From Rosa chinensis (taxonomy: Eukaryota; Streptophyta; Magnoliopsida; Rosales; Rosaceae), in contig NC_037090.1 in assembly GCF_002994745.2 (NCBI RefSeq), forward strand, positions 30,734,501 to 30,798,500: a DNA stretch of 64,000 bases, written 5' to 3'. Position numbers and translations under genes: made by a program. Under the pieces are notes generated by a model. The model saw nothing but the letters and a program-made list of their open reading frames with translations, was not told the origin of the DNA and did not search any database. Below are positions 45,413 through 57,800 of this stretch, piece after piece. How positions within the stretch are numbered: position 1 is the stretch's first letter; the number at the start of each line of letters is the position of its first letter.

Positions 45413-46678
45413 CTATAATCGTGGGAGTTCGGATAACTTTCTCAATCCGATGCTCTTCACATGTTTCTCGAAGGTGGATTTAGGTAACGACTTAGTGAAT
45501 AAGTCCGCTACATTATCCTCTGATCGGATTTGATTCACTTCAATCTTTAGAAGTGATTGTTGTTGCTGATTATAAAAGAACTTAGGCGATATATGCTTGG
45601 TGTTGTCGCCCTTGATGAAACCTAACTTCATTTGTTCAATACAAGCTGCATTATCCTCATAAATGCATGTAGGTTCATTTGTGGTAGACTTCAAACCACA
45701 ACTTCCTTGAATGTGTCGAATTACGGACCTTAGCCATACACATTCACGTACAGCTTCATGTAGAGCAATAATCTCTGCATGATTTGAGGAAGTAGCAACA
45801 AGGGTCTGTTTTGTAGACCTCCAAGATATCGCAGTGCTTCCCATGGTAAAGACATAACCAGTTTGGGAGCGACCTTTGTGAGGGTCAGAGAGGTACCCTG
45901 CATCAGCAAAACCCATCAAGACATCATTGTCGTTTTGATGGAGGGAGATAGGAGAACGCCGGCCACCATGAGCGGTGGCGGCGCCGGCGGCGGCAACATG
46001 GCCGGCGGCCATTCCATGGACGGGGGCGTTTTGCCTTTTGGGGTCCAATCCCAATTTTCCGTCATTCCTTTTCTCTCTGTAGGGATAGAATAGGCCCATA
46101 TCAATCGTACCTCTTAGGTATCGAAAGATTGTCTTTATACCAATCCAATGGCGGCGTGTTGGCGCAGAGCTATGTCGAGCTAACAAGTTCACTGCGAATG
46201 AGATATCCGGTCTTGTGCATTGAGCTAAGTACAATAATGCGCCTATTGCACTCAAATAAGGCACCTCGGCCTCTAATGGTTCTTCGTCCTCATCCCTTGG
46301 ACGAAACGGATCTTTTCCGGGCTCAAGACTACGGCCAATCATGGGAGTACTCGTAGGCTTTGCTTTATCTTCATTAAAGCGCCTTAGGATTTTCTGAGTA
46401 TATGCAGACTGATGGATCAAGATTCCATCACTACGGTGCTCGAGTTCTAAACCGAGACAAAACCGTGTTTTCCCAAGATCTTTCATCTCAAATTCGGATT
46501 TCAAGTATTTAGCAGTTTCCTTCAACTCATCTAGAGTTCCAATTAGGTTCATGTCATCGACATAAACTGCTACGATTGCAAATCCGGAACTTGTTCTTTT
46601 AATGAACACGCATGGGCATATTTCATTGTTAATATATCCCTTCCCAATCAAGTAGTCACTTAGACGGTTATACCACAT
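45413..46678 (-). pseudogene. C-terminal RT and RNase H of the 6.5-kb Copia
   Basis: 421 codons in a third frame: RT with VYVDDMNLIG, TRFCLGLELEHRSDG and LLYLAQCTRPDISFAVNLLARHS; RNase H with GFADAGYLSDPHKGRSQTGYVF, SSNHAEIIALHEA, YEDNAACIEQM and NTKHISPKFFY; the tail ends KSLPKSTFEKHV. An Ala/Gly-rich GC-rich insertion (about 45950-46060) lies between RT and RNase H. Confidence 0.9.
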
Positions 46679-46719
46679 CCGTCCGGATTGTTTTAATCCA
46701 TATAGTGAGCGTTTTAACC

Positions 46720-49206
46720 TTATTGAAAACGCGCTCCGTGGTTTAGAGCCACTTGATTTGGGTAATTGGATCGAAGTCCATCTGGAACCTTCATATATAT
46801 CTCTGAATCTAGATCCCCATAGAGATATGCTGTAACCACATCCATAAGCTGCATGTCAAGTTTTTCGGAAACTACCAAACTGACGAGGTAGCGGAACGTT
46901 ATAACGTCCATTACGGGAGAATATGTCTCCTCGTAGTCAATTCCAGGGCGTTGTGAGAAACCTTGCGCCACAAGGCGGGCTTTGTATCTAACAACCTCGT
47001 TTTTCTCATTACGCTTTCTAACAAAGACCCATTTATGGCCAACAGGCTTTACACTTGGGGGTGTCTGCGTTACAGGCCCAAATACCTGTCTCTTTGTTAG
47101 TGAATCCAATTCAACCTGGATTGCATCTTTCCATTTAGGCCAATCCGCTCTTTGTTGACATTCTTCAACAGAGCGAGGTTCGATATCATCATATTCTATA
47201 ATTCCTTTTGCAATATGATATGCAAATGCATCATCAAACGCCATAGAATTTCTATCCATCATCTCATGTACACTAGTGTAATTTATGGAGATCTCTCTAT
47301 TCTCTGGAGTTGGTTCTGACATTGGAGCGTCCCCCAATGATGTCTCTTGGACATAACCATAATCCGGAATATTCTCATGAGATGGATTATTTACATCGAT
47401 GATTAATGGATTATTTTGTGCCGAACTCGCTTTCTTTCTTGGGCGAGAATCCATTGAACCTATGGGCCTCCCGCGCTTCTTGGCGGGAGCCGTGGGCCTA
47501 GCCACAACGTCACCATCATTGAGAGATGGGACGTTGGCGCCATGCTCATGCATTCTTGAGTTGGCGTCATGTCCTCTACTTTTAGGGACATCAATCCTTG
47601 CAGGCACGTTTGCAGCAGGTATGTGTGATCTCGTCACTTTAGCGATATCAGAAAACGCATCAGGCATCGAATCTGCTACGTTCTGAAGATCGAGAATTCT
47701 CCGCACTTCAATTTCTGACTGTGCGGTTCGGGGATCAAGATGAGACAGAGTGGGGACAGACCACGACAATTCCTGTCGTTCCTGTTGAACATTGATGTTC
47801 TTATCTCCCCCTAACGACGGGAAGACTGTCTCATCGAAGTGACAATCCGCAAATCTAGCGGTAAAGAGATCGCCTGTCAAGGGTTCTATGTAGCGGATAA
47901 TCGTTGGAGAATCATATCCAACATAAAGGCCTAATCGTCTCTGAGGACCCATTTTGGTGCGCTGTGGCGGCGCAATAGGCACATAGACTGCACACCCAAA
48001 TATGCGTAAGTGTGAGACATCAGGCTCATACCCAGTAACCATCTGGGACGCAGAGAAGGGTTGAGTGGCAGTGGGCCTCAGACGAATAAGCACAGCTGCA
48101 TGCAATATTGCATAGCCCCAAGCAGAAATAGGGAGATTGGTGCGCATCACCAATGCTCGAGCAACCATTTGTAGTCGTTTAATGGTGGCTTCTGCGAGAC
48201 CATTTTGGGTATGAACATGAGGAACAGGATGTTCAACATCAATCCCAATGGACATGCAATAATCATCAAAAGTCTTTGATGTAAACTCCCCAGCATTGTC
48301 TAATCTTATAGACTTAATGGGATGATCAGGGTGGTGAGCCCGTAACTTAATTATTTGTGCTAGGAGTTTAGCAAATGCAGCGTTCCTTGTGGACAATAGC
48401 ATGACATGTGACCAGCGTGTCGATGCATCAACCAACACCATAAAATATCTAAATGGTCCGCATGGTGGTTGAATAGGTCCACAAATATCACCTTGGATTC
48501 TTTGCAAGAATGGTATATTTTCTTTGGTGTCCTTTGCATAGGATGGTCTCGATCCTAACTTTGCTAAAGAGCAGGCTTTGCAGAACGAATGATGGGCTTT
48601 GGAAACAACCAATGAGGATTTTGGTTGAGCCATGAAATCACAATGGACCTTAGAAGTAAAAATGGGAGTCAAGGGAGCAGGGGTGGCGTCAAAGCCACCC
48701 TTGGGCCGCAGGGGGATGGCGGCGCCGACCGGGGATGGCCGGACTTGAGGGGGAAAGGCGCCGTGAGGCGCAGGTGCTCCTCCTTGATCCAAATTTCGAG
48801 TTTTACTTCCTTTCGTTCTGAAAAAGGGATGTCCGTGTGAAGTCTTTAATATACGGATCATCATGTCACGACCTGGGTGTCCCAAACGGTCGTGCCAAAG
48901 CCTATACGTGTCGGAATCCCATAAATCATCTCTCATGACATGGTTGGATTCAATGACTCGAATAGTGGTTGCATACAACCCACTAGAGCGACACATAAGT
49001 TTCTCTAATACTCGTTTATTTCCGTAGTCATTAGAGGTGATGCAAAGGAACTCTTGTCCATTCTCACAATGCGTTTCCGCATGAAAACCATTGGCTCTTA
49101 TATCTTTAAAATAATAAAGTTCGAAAAACATGTCTACGACATGAGATAAAATAAATCGATACTTTATTAATAATATCCAATGATGACACCAAAGTTTCGT
49201 GACCAT
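46720..49206 (-). pseudogene. Integrase and N-terminal RT of the 6.5-kb Copia
   Basis: 828 codons open. It reads FKDIRANGFHAETH (post-protease region), LWHDRLGHPG with CKACSLAK (zinc-binding end), and the integrase core with D (GDICGP), D (SIRLDNAGEF) and E (NGLAEATIKR). The GKW region and RT start follow (RYKARLVAQGFSQRPGIDYEETYSPV). A net frameshift just after KVPDGL (about 46780) ends the frame. A Pro/Ala/Gly-rich insertion lies between LGHPG and CKAC (about 48640-48830). An ATG at 49206 need not be a real start, since the element encodes one polyprotein. Confidence 0.9.
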
Positions 49207-49556
49207 AATCTAATCCAATATAAAAATCAAATCGTAGACAAATCGTAGTCACTCTATCCGTTCGGCAATTTCAATTTAGTTGTGACCAGGTAAGGTAAGG
49301 CGAGATTTTGGTGGAGCGTTGCTCACTTTTAAAACCGTTCTCTCAGATCAAACCTTGCCTAGACATCACAAGTACTCTTGAGTACGCCTAGAGGGAAAGA
49401 GTTAATACAATAAGTCATTTTATTGATATAAGGCATAATTGCCATGACATAATTCTTGGAAAAATAAAAGACTATAAATAAAAATCTGCGGTATTTTGTC
49501 TTCATCGCCAGATTTAAAGTCTTTGTGAACTCGAAGTCTTGATCACCATGATGCGA

Positions 49557-50483
49557 CTACCTTCGTAGGTACATTGCAAATTCAGGTCCATTGATCAGAC
49601 GTTCCATATCAGAAATAGACACCATAAAGAGGATTCTCCCTTGATTGAGGCGCATTGGCGCAATATGCATAGTCCCTAGGACTGGTGGCGTTGGAAAGTG
49701 GTGCCCATGGCCAACGTTGGCTCCATGGTTTCCAACCCTATTTCCCTCAAAATCACGCCTCCTACGGTCGTGGGATTGTCGCCTTGAGCGATTACCTTCT
49801 TGAGCATTTCGATCATATGGATCATGACGTCGATGGCGACTTTCTCTAGCCATAAGACGATGCTCTTGATAGCTATCTTGAAGCCTATCAAATCTTCTTT
49901 TCACAAGTTCATTGCCATGTCTTTCAGTAGTGACCATAGCTTCAATAAGCTGTTGAAAACTTGTGATCCGCCTTGCATTTACATGAGTCCGGAATAAGTC
50001 AGAGGACCTCATAGCATAGACGGGGAAGGTATTGAGGGTTTTCTCAATCAATTGGTCTTCTGTGATTGTTTTTCCACAGAGACGCATCATTGCTCTGATG
50101 CTGAGAGCTTCCGAATAAAATTGCATGACAGTGTCAAATTCAGAAAAGCGAAGATGTTTCCATTCTGCTTCTGTATTCGGAAGTATGGAGTCACGAACAT
50201 TGCCATATCGTTCGCGAAGCGCATGCCAAAGCTTTATGGCGCTATCCTCATTTATGAACTCAAACTGTAGGTCACTATCCATGTGACGTTTCATGAAGGC
50301 AAGTGCCTTGGAATTATCTTTCTCAGTTTGAGGGTCTGGAGCTGTTTCTATAGGACAAAGCTCTTGGATTGTATGCAATAAATCACGGGCAATGAGGTGG
50401 ATCTCGACATCAGTGACCCAAATTAAGTACATTTTGCCTGCATAATCCAATGGAACAAAATCGAGTTTGTTTGTGTTTGACAT
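49557..50483 (-). pseudogene. Gag of the 6.5-kb Copia
   Basis: 308 codons from the ATG at 50483 (MSNTNKLDFVPLDYAGKMYLIW). It has the Copia gag region (LWHALRERYG, AEWKHLRFSEFDTVMQFYSEALSI, ITEDQLIEKTLNTFP) and a basic Arg-rich tail (about residues 215-260). It ends in a stop where a CCHC zinc knuckle should follow. The next ~350 bp hold only traces of the knuckle and no visible protease DSG motif. Confidence 0.85.
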
Positions 50484-51317
50484 CCTGAAAGATGAAACAA
50501 AAACAAGTTAGTTTCGGAGTCAATGCTTCCACGAAAACTAAATAAGATTTCCGAGCTATGCTACCAAGAAATCGATTTCCAAGAATAATTGGATTAGACC
50601 GAAACAATGATGTTTATATGGTCGTTAATCGATGCTTACGGACGCTCTTAGTCCGAAGTCTTACGAACGCTCTTAGTTCGTTAATTGCGTGAATCCCCAC
50701 GATTCCGCTTTTCTCAAAAATCGAACCCACGTTATAAGAAAGGTGGGATGTAGAAGAAGGGAGGTTTTCAAGTCCCCGAGAAAAGAAGAAGAAATATAAA
50801 TTCTGAAATTATAGGAACTTCAAAACTTACTCTTTTGAATACTTACTTGTATTTGGATCACGCGCGTGTCGATGCAGGCGTGATGGAGCGAAGCAATCCG
50901 AGTAGATTCTGTTCTGAACAGCTTGTACCTCGATTGGTGTACAGATCTCAATATGACTCCGATAAGGCTGAAATTCGGAGGTTAGATGGAAGAGACAGAG
51001 ACGAACAACTTTGATGAAGAAAGTTTTTCGATCTGAGCTTCCGAACTAGACGTTTCGAGGCTTGCAAGAAGACGGATGTGCACAGGAACGGGAAAAGATG
51101 CAGTGGGTGTGCGTTGGCTTGTTTGCGCAGCAGGGATGCTTCGGTGGCAGCAGGCTGGAACGCAGGGCTGCAGGGAGGGGGCAGCAGGGGCTGCTGTGCA
51201 AGGTTGCAAGCGCACGGGCGCTCGGGCTGCAGCGAAGGCTCGGCTAGCTCGGGCTAGGGGCTGATTTGTGAATGAGTTTTGGTTTTCTGTTTTGTGGTTA
51301 GAGTCGTGCTGATAACG

Positions 51318-51524
51318 TGTTTAAGTATAATGTATTTGAGAGAGATTGATGAGAGAGATGTGTTCTTATTATTGAGAATAGGAGCCCTATATATAGGGAT
51401 TACAAAGTGCTAGTTCTAATGTTACAAGGAATACCAATCCGTGTAGGATTGGGAAATCTAGAACCTTCTCTCCTATTGCTACTCCTAGTTTGATAAGGCA
51501 CACTAAATCGATATTCCTTCAACA
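51318..51524 (-). repeat. 5' LTR of the 6.5-kb Copia
   Basis: 207 bp; CCCTATATATAGGG is a probable TATA element for the transcript. It matches the 3' LTR base for base on inspection. Confidence 0.95.
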
Positions 51525-51738
51525 GAAACTGTAGTACTTATTTTGCTCACATAGAAACAAGCCACCAAAAGAGTTCATCAAAATAGAAAGATAAAGCCAT
51601 CAAAGATTTATCACATATTACAAGTTGCTCCTTTTAATTCGGATTACCACAAGTTTCTAGTCCTACATGCAAGGAGATAAAGAAGCTAGGCAGCGTCGCC
51701 AGTATCACCAACTATCCAATACAAGGGTGTAGAGGCCA

Positions 51739-52166
51739 TCACAACGCATTTATCATCCTCTTCATCTTAGCAGACCTCCTGGAATCGGGTTCTTCAATTG
51801 CTCTCTCAGTGAGTACGTGCTTGATACGACACATTGACTTCCTCACCTGAATTTCATGATGACAACAACAAGGAATCAACAATGATAATAGAATTTGCAA
51901 GAAGAATAAACAAAGGAAACTATTGTTCATGCAAAGGAGATTTTGAAGTACTTCAAAGTATTTTTCTGTTGATACAAATCAGAAAATGGTTAAAAGAGAG
52001 GGTCATACTTTGGGAAGGCGCTCAGGATTAGGAAAACGAAGATTCTGTGCGTGAAGCATCTGACGTTGAGTCATCAGCATGTTTTTCTCTTTAAGCAGGA
52101 CAAACCATAGCTTATTGAGATCATCCCAGGACTTCAGACGCAGTTCAGATGCCTTCCAACTTCGAC
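51739..52166 (-). CDS. MRPL47: Mitochondrial large-subunit ribosomal protein uL29m (L47), last two exons
   Basis: Two minus-strand exons with consensus splice sites: 52009-52166 (RSWKASELRLKSWDDLNKLW to FPNPERLPK, 52 codons after a split Gly) and 51739-51846 (VRKSMCRIKHVLTERAIEEP to MKRMINAL, TGA stop). This matches the conserved C-terminal two thirds of plant uL29m, which sits at the exit of the mitoribosome tunnel. Upstream, the expected first exon (targeting peptide and NPLEEFFE-type segment) was not found between 52167 and 54853. A GC-richer stretch at 54290-54400 ends in a donor-like GAAAG/GTGG but encodes something unrelated. Either the first exon lies farther away or was missed, or this is a partial copy. 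The two exons themselves are undamaged. Confidence 0.75.
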
Positions 52167-54853
52167 CTAATAGCAATTGAAGCAGCTAGCATTGAAATAG
52201 CTGAAATATCTATCACTGAAGCAATACATAATGCATCAAGCAGTGTTGTGGAAATATATTGAACGGCATGACATGAGAGAGTCAATATTAGCAGTTGATA
52301 TTATGCAAAATGTCTTGGATAGTTGCAAATAGAATTTCTTCAAGCTCTAGTAAGACCAAATTTTCAAAGCAAGTTATTAAGTTTAATTAAGAATGAGATC
52401 TTCCAACTAATACAGAGTTTAATTCCTAGTATCGCTGCAACCAAATTCCTTTTATGGAATCACCTGACTTTTGGTAAACCCATATAGCATTGATATAATA
52501 ATCACTTAACAATATATAGTAATTGATCTTTTCCTATTGCAACTTCGATTCCCTTGGAAGTTGGAAATAATAGAAATATTGATCTTTCTCTGCATTTCAG
52601 CTCTAATTGGTATAGAGATTCTAATTAAATAACACTGACAAGAAAACATAATAAACGAAAACAGTGACAAAAGAATCCTTGACATCAACAATGATCAGCA
52701 GTTCAACCCACATGATATACCTTTCTTCTATAGCTCTAATTCTAGATTATACAGATACCATGTAAATTGTGCAGGTCAGCAAAATGCATACTACCAACCT
52801 TACAATGTCTGAAATCTGAATCATTTTGCAACCAAACGACTGAAATTGTAATTCTGCATGCTACCAATCTTACAGCATTAAGATTCTTTGTAGTCATGAA
52901 ACGAATGTAACTGAAAATGCAGTTATTTTCCGATGAACAATTCAACCATAATCCGACTCATCTTAAGCTCTGCATTCATATACCACCTATGTGAAAAGAC
53001 AACCTAAATAACCTCTGCCGAGCACTTTGAATTTCTTTAATCGATTCTCACTAAGTATACAATCCAATTACCCCAATTCATAAATGCACTGAACACAGAA
53101 AACAAGGAAAACGAAAAGCAAAACTGAAAGTATAGCACACCAAAAGCAAAACTGATTTTAATTTATCTTATGGTCCCTGGAACATGAAGCAAAGCTCCGC
53201 CACTCTGAAAAGCAAGTTCAATGTTATTTTTATAATCATATTGTTTACATAAATATCAGGATTGAAGACTGCATCAAGTGTTGAGAATGCATTTAGTCAT
53301 GACAGTGATAGTATGCTTTTTTCATTTCAATATTGTCATGCTTACTGGTGAACTCGTTTTTCCATCAAGCTGATGATTAGTTGACCCCTTTTTTCAAATA
53401 AATTCATCTAAAAGCTGGTTTTTTCTCTTTTTAAGAAGAAGAACAGATTACTTTCTTTAATCAAGAATACAAACTGGAAAATAAAAGATAAAATGAAACA
53501 TTAATAATGGGGATTTAGAGATAGGATCATTGCTGGGTAAAGGAATGCCCTTAGTCTATTAAGGGTTGGTTTAGTTGGGTGAAGAGGCTCTTCTGAATCT
53601 AGGTAGGTCCTATGCTCCAGTCTTATTTGAGAGTTCACTTGAGCATCTCAAACACAATAGTGGCACTGCTTATAAGTTCAAACCTTTCACACATACAGAG
53701 AATAAGATTCACATTTATTTACTTTCACAGACTGAAAGTAAAATAACTCTCAGGAGAAAAAAAAGAAGCAGACTTGCAACCCTTTAATAGATTATTCCTG
53801 GGTAATCACAGGAGCAGATGAGATCAAACCCAGAAGACTGGTCCTCACAAAAGCAGAACTGTTGCATGGCAGAACCAACCGAGCCATTTCAATTCAAAAT
53901 CCTAAACAAAGCTACTGTAATCCCAATAAAGATTCCAACTTTAACTTGGAGGTGAATACCCAGATGCCTAAAACCCAATAAAGATGCCCTTAAAACCTAG
54001 ATCAAAAAGACCAGATAGAAAAAACAGACCCCATTGCTACTTATAAAAATATATGGATAAGAGAAATACAAAACAGAAATTTAAAAAAAAAAAAATGGGT
54101 TCAATAAAATATGCAGAAGATTTGAGAGAGAAATTGGATGGCTTCTTGTTTGATTTGAGGTGTTTTCAGATAATAATTTCCAGGATTTCATCCATACTTT
54201 AGCTTCAGAAATAGTGAAAAACAATAAATCAAGACCAAGCAACAAAAGAAAGAGCGGGGAAGAAGATATACCACCTTTCTCGACGGTTTCAATCTCGTCG
54301 GCGTTGGGTGCCTTCTTCCTGATTACCCTGTCAGATTGAAGAGCCGCAGTTGAGGAGGGAGTGAAGGAGGCACAAGGAAGAAAAGAGGGGGGGAAAGTCT
54401 AATATCAATCTTCACCCCACAAAAACCATTCTACTACTATCATGTAAAAGTTGCCAATTCATTTAAACTCCAAGTAATCGAACTCTTAATGCCAACAATA
54501 CATGAACTTTAAAACATCTTATCCCAGTTCTTTTCAATGCCAGTGAAGTTGTAATTGTATTACTTGTGTATCCAAAAGCAATGCTAGACATCGAATCGAG
54601 GCAAATCATAATCTCTTTCCTGGTAATATAATGTTTTCCATCAACGGCTAAAATACAAATTGAACTCTAATTTCATCTATTATGAATGCTCCCTTTTGTT
54701 AAATTAATTTAAAAAGATACAAGTTGTAACCCATCTCTAGAATGTCAAAACTTCAAAGTGATGTCTAATCTATGTGCTGCCGATGGTATTGACTCGCTTG
54801 CAGGAAATGTGTGTTTGTGGACGCTTGCTTGTAGAAGTTGGTTCTTTTTTGCC
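52167..54853. other. Long intron or intergenic DNA with one exon-like GC-rich patch
   Basis: Mostly AT-rich. At 54290-54405 the minus strand is GC-richer and reads LQSDRVIRKKAPNADEIETVEK before a GT, but no ATG or known family is apparent. Otherwise no gene seen. Confidence 0.45.
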
Positions 54854-57800
54854 TCATTTATACCAACCAGCAAGGAAGTATCTCAACAGGAAACAGAAGC
54901 AGCATGCTAGAGCCTGTTGCATGTAGATAAACATTCATCAAATGAGACGCTTACACAATTAACAGACGAAAAATGCATAATCATGCAGGACAGGATGTTT
55001 AAGCTACCGTCGCAAAACCATGATAGAGATGAAGGACAAAATATTGGATTGAGTTCTAGGAAAGAGACCCAAAAGAAACACATTAATCTGACTTTTTCAG
55101 AATATTAAGGATAAAAGTTTACATACCAAGACTCTTCCCAATCTACTTTTAATAAGGATCACAGCAACCTAATATCCAGGCCCTAGAAGAATCCTTCAAC
55201 ACATACTAAATCATACACAGACCTCAAAATACTTAAATCTCACGACTGGTCTCATGACTTCTAAAAAAGACCTAAATCTCACGACTGGTCTCATGACTTC
55301 CCAAAAAGACCAAGACAAGCATTCTAAGCCACAATAGGGAGAAATCAACTAAAAATGCTGGTTTAAAGGCTCTATATAGGACACATATTGCAGTTATTCA
55401 CATCTGCCGATTCAGACTCAGGATAACATGCCTTGGAATTTGCAGGTTATACGCACAACTAAAAATGAATAAATCACCTGGAAAACGAGAAGATAAACAC
55501 AAAGTTTCTTCTCTGTCATCCTGCCAAATTGTCTTAGGAACAAGTTTACAAGTGTCCCATCATTTGTCCCAGTCAGCAGTCCAGTTTCAGGATCGAACCT
55601 GAAGAATAACAGATATGGAAAAATATTTATAAAGATTGTTAACAGAAGATGGCTCCAGCAGTTCTGGCAGTTACAAAAAGCTACCTTGGGAGACGATGGC
55701 GCGGACATGGAATGATCCCAGCAAGCTGAAAAAGATAACAGCAGATAAGATGCCTCACATGTCATGAACAGTGAGTTAATCCTACCCATGTGTAATTTTT
55801 ATATGCATAGAGGGGGGAGAGAGAAGAGAGAACTAGATCAAACCTGGGGCAGTGACAAGAGAAAGTTCAAGACTTGAGGGAGAAAGAAAATCAGGAGCGT
55901 TTCACTGAACCAGAAAATTCAAAAGGCGAAGAAAAACAAAGGACAATAATCAGGCAATCAGGCAGATAATAATGGAAAGAAAATATATTGGCAAAGGAAC
56001 AACCTGATTCCACAAAGGTATTAATGTTATTGGTCTAATTGAAAGAATTTTACTTCTGCACTCTTACATATCTAATGTTTAACTAGAAATCATGATCTAT
56101 GACGAGATCCACACTTTTCACACCAGTTGCAGCTCAGTTTATAGTCTGATGTTCACTTATAGGCTCTCTAATGTAAGACTCTAAGGGTGCTTGAGGGACC
56201 AATTATTTCTTACGAAATACTGGAAACAGCAGCTTTTAGTTAGATAATAAACAATAAAAAGAACCTAGTTGTGGGGAATCAATTCAAACACATAGGTTCC
56301 AAATACAGCGCAATGAAAAACAAGGAAATTCCACCAGATTCTTCTACACATGCAAGAATGTAAGTTCCATGTATACAGAAAATTCTCTGAGTATGAGAAT
56401 TGTCTATGGAGGAAGCCATAACTAAAGATGCAATATTATGGTCCCACATGTGTTATCCATATTACAGTGAAATTGAAAGATAAGAGGAACACACCTAAAA
56501 TGGCCAAGAATCCCAACTACAGCCATAGTCATCCCAGCAAAGTATGTGTAAGTATCTCCAACAAAAGCTGAAGAAGGATACCTAAATTAAGGCAGAAAAA
56601 AAAATATTAAGGTTCAACACTTCCACAGGACCAAAGCCATGAGCATAAGAAACTTGGTAACTAAATACAGGAAGAAGCATCACCAGTTGTAAGAGAACAA
56701 TGCCAAGGAGGTTGCCAGTAAGGGTTGGGCAAGATATATAGAGAATGCGTGTGCCATCTTGTACTCAAAATCTACAGATGCTCCAATTTGCATGATATTG
56801 TGTATTAAAATCTGCAGATCAGTAAGAGAGGAATGTCGAGGTATATTATGTTTCTTGTGTCTTTCAACAAAGATTCTTTCTTATCCAAAACATAAATTTT
56901 GCAACTGTATCATAAATCCTTATACTTACAGCAGATGCAATTACAACTGTCTGGCCAACTTCAAGACCATTCAATCCAGCATGAATATTAATTGAGTTTG
57001 TACAGAAAACCGCCAAAAGTCCCATATATAGTTTATACATCCATCCTTCACATCCAAGCAAAAAAATAGACCAATAAATTAAGTATGTGGTATTCATTCG
57101 TTCAAGTGTAACTGTGGCCAATACTAAAAATTAACAATTTTATTGCATATAACATAGTTATCTACCGACATCTTCAATTTATTACAACTATTTCAATTTA
57201 TAACATATAGATGCAGAATTTACATGTTTCCCAATGCCTTGCTTGTGGGTTTCATTCCAGTGACTAATATATTCATCTCAGCGAAAGATGAGTGCTAGTG
57301 TGTGTCATGTGTCAAGTGTCAAGTGTCAAGGAAAAGACTAGGAGACCACGCCCATCCTTTGACATGGCAAAACAAATTAATTACAGTCTGCTCAGATTAA
57401 GTAGCAACGTTTAAAAACCTTTTATCTCTTAAATCCATTGGTTGCCATACAATCTCACGTTTACTGGATATTCAGTTTGATATGAAATATAAGATGGACA
57501 TGGCAACAAGAAATCCGGTCGATGCCAAGTTTATTATAATAAAGCTTAAATAATCCTAATTAACGGTGTTAGTATAACTATAGATGTGACTACAAGTTAC
57601 CTGATTCCTTGGGCTTCACTATGGCGAACCTAATATGTCCAAACACAAATTAATTAACACCTCATATATGGTTACCTTCAGGTGCACAATTTTTTGTCAG
57701 ACAATTTGTGTTTATGATACTTCATGAGTCTCAATGTCACATCTTTACATCCTTAAGTGCAAAAATAAATAAATAACATAACTGAAATGTCCTTTATCAT

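Larger units (their letters stand above)
45002..51529 (-). mobile_element. Full-length Copia retrotransposon, 6518 bp, with apparently identical LTRs and TSD GAAAC
   Basis: LTRs at 45007-45213 (3') and 51318-51524 (5') are both 207 bp (TGTTTAAGTATAATG...CCTTCAACA), with no difference found by eye. GAAAC flanks at 45002-45006 and 51525-51529. A polypurine tract AAGGGGGAG adjoins the 3' LTR (45214-45222). The sequence next to the 5' LTR on the minus strand reads CGTTATCAGCACGACTCT, a primer-binding-site-like stretch whose tRNA was not identified. Gag and Pol are present but lie in three frames with internal stops. Confidence 0.95.

Noticed and set aside
51062..51264. Cys/Gly/Arg-rich ORFs near 51.1 kb
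   Set aside because: They lie in the GC-rich untranslated leader of the 6.5-kb Copia and overlap in several frames.
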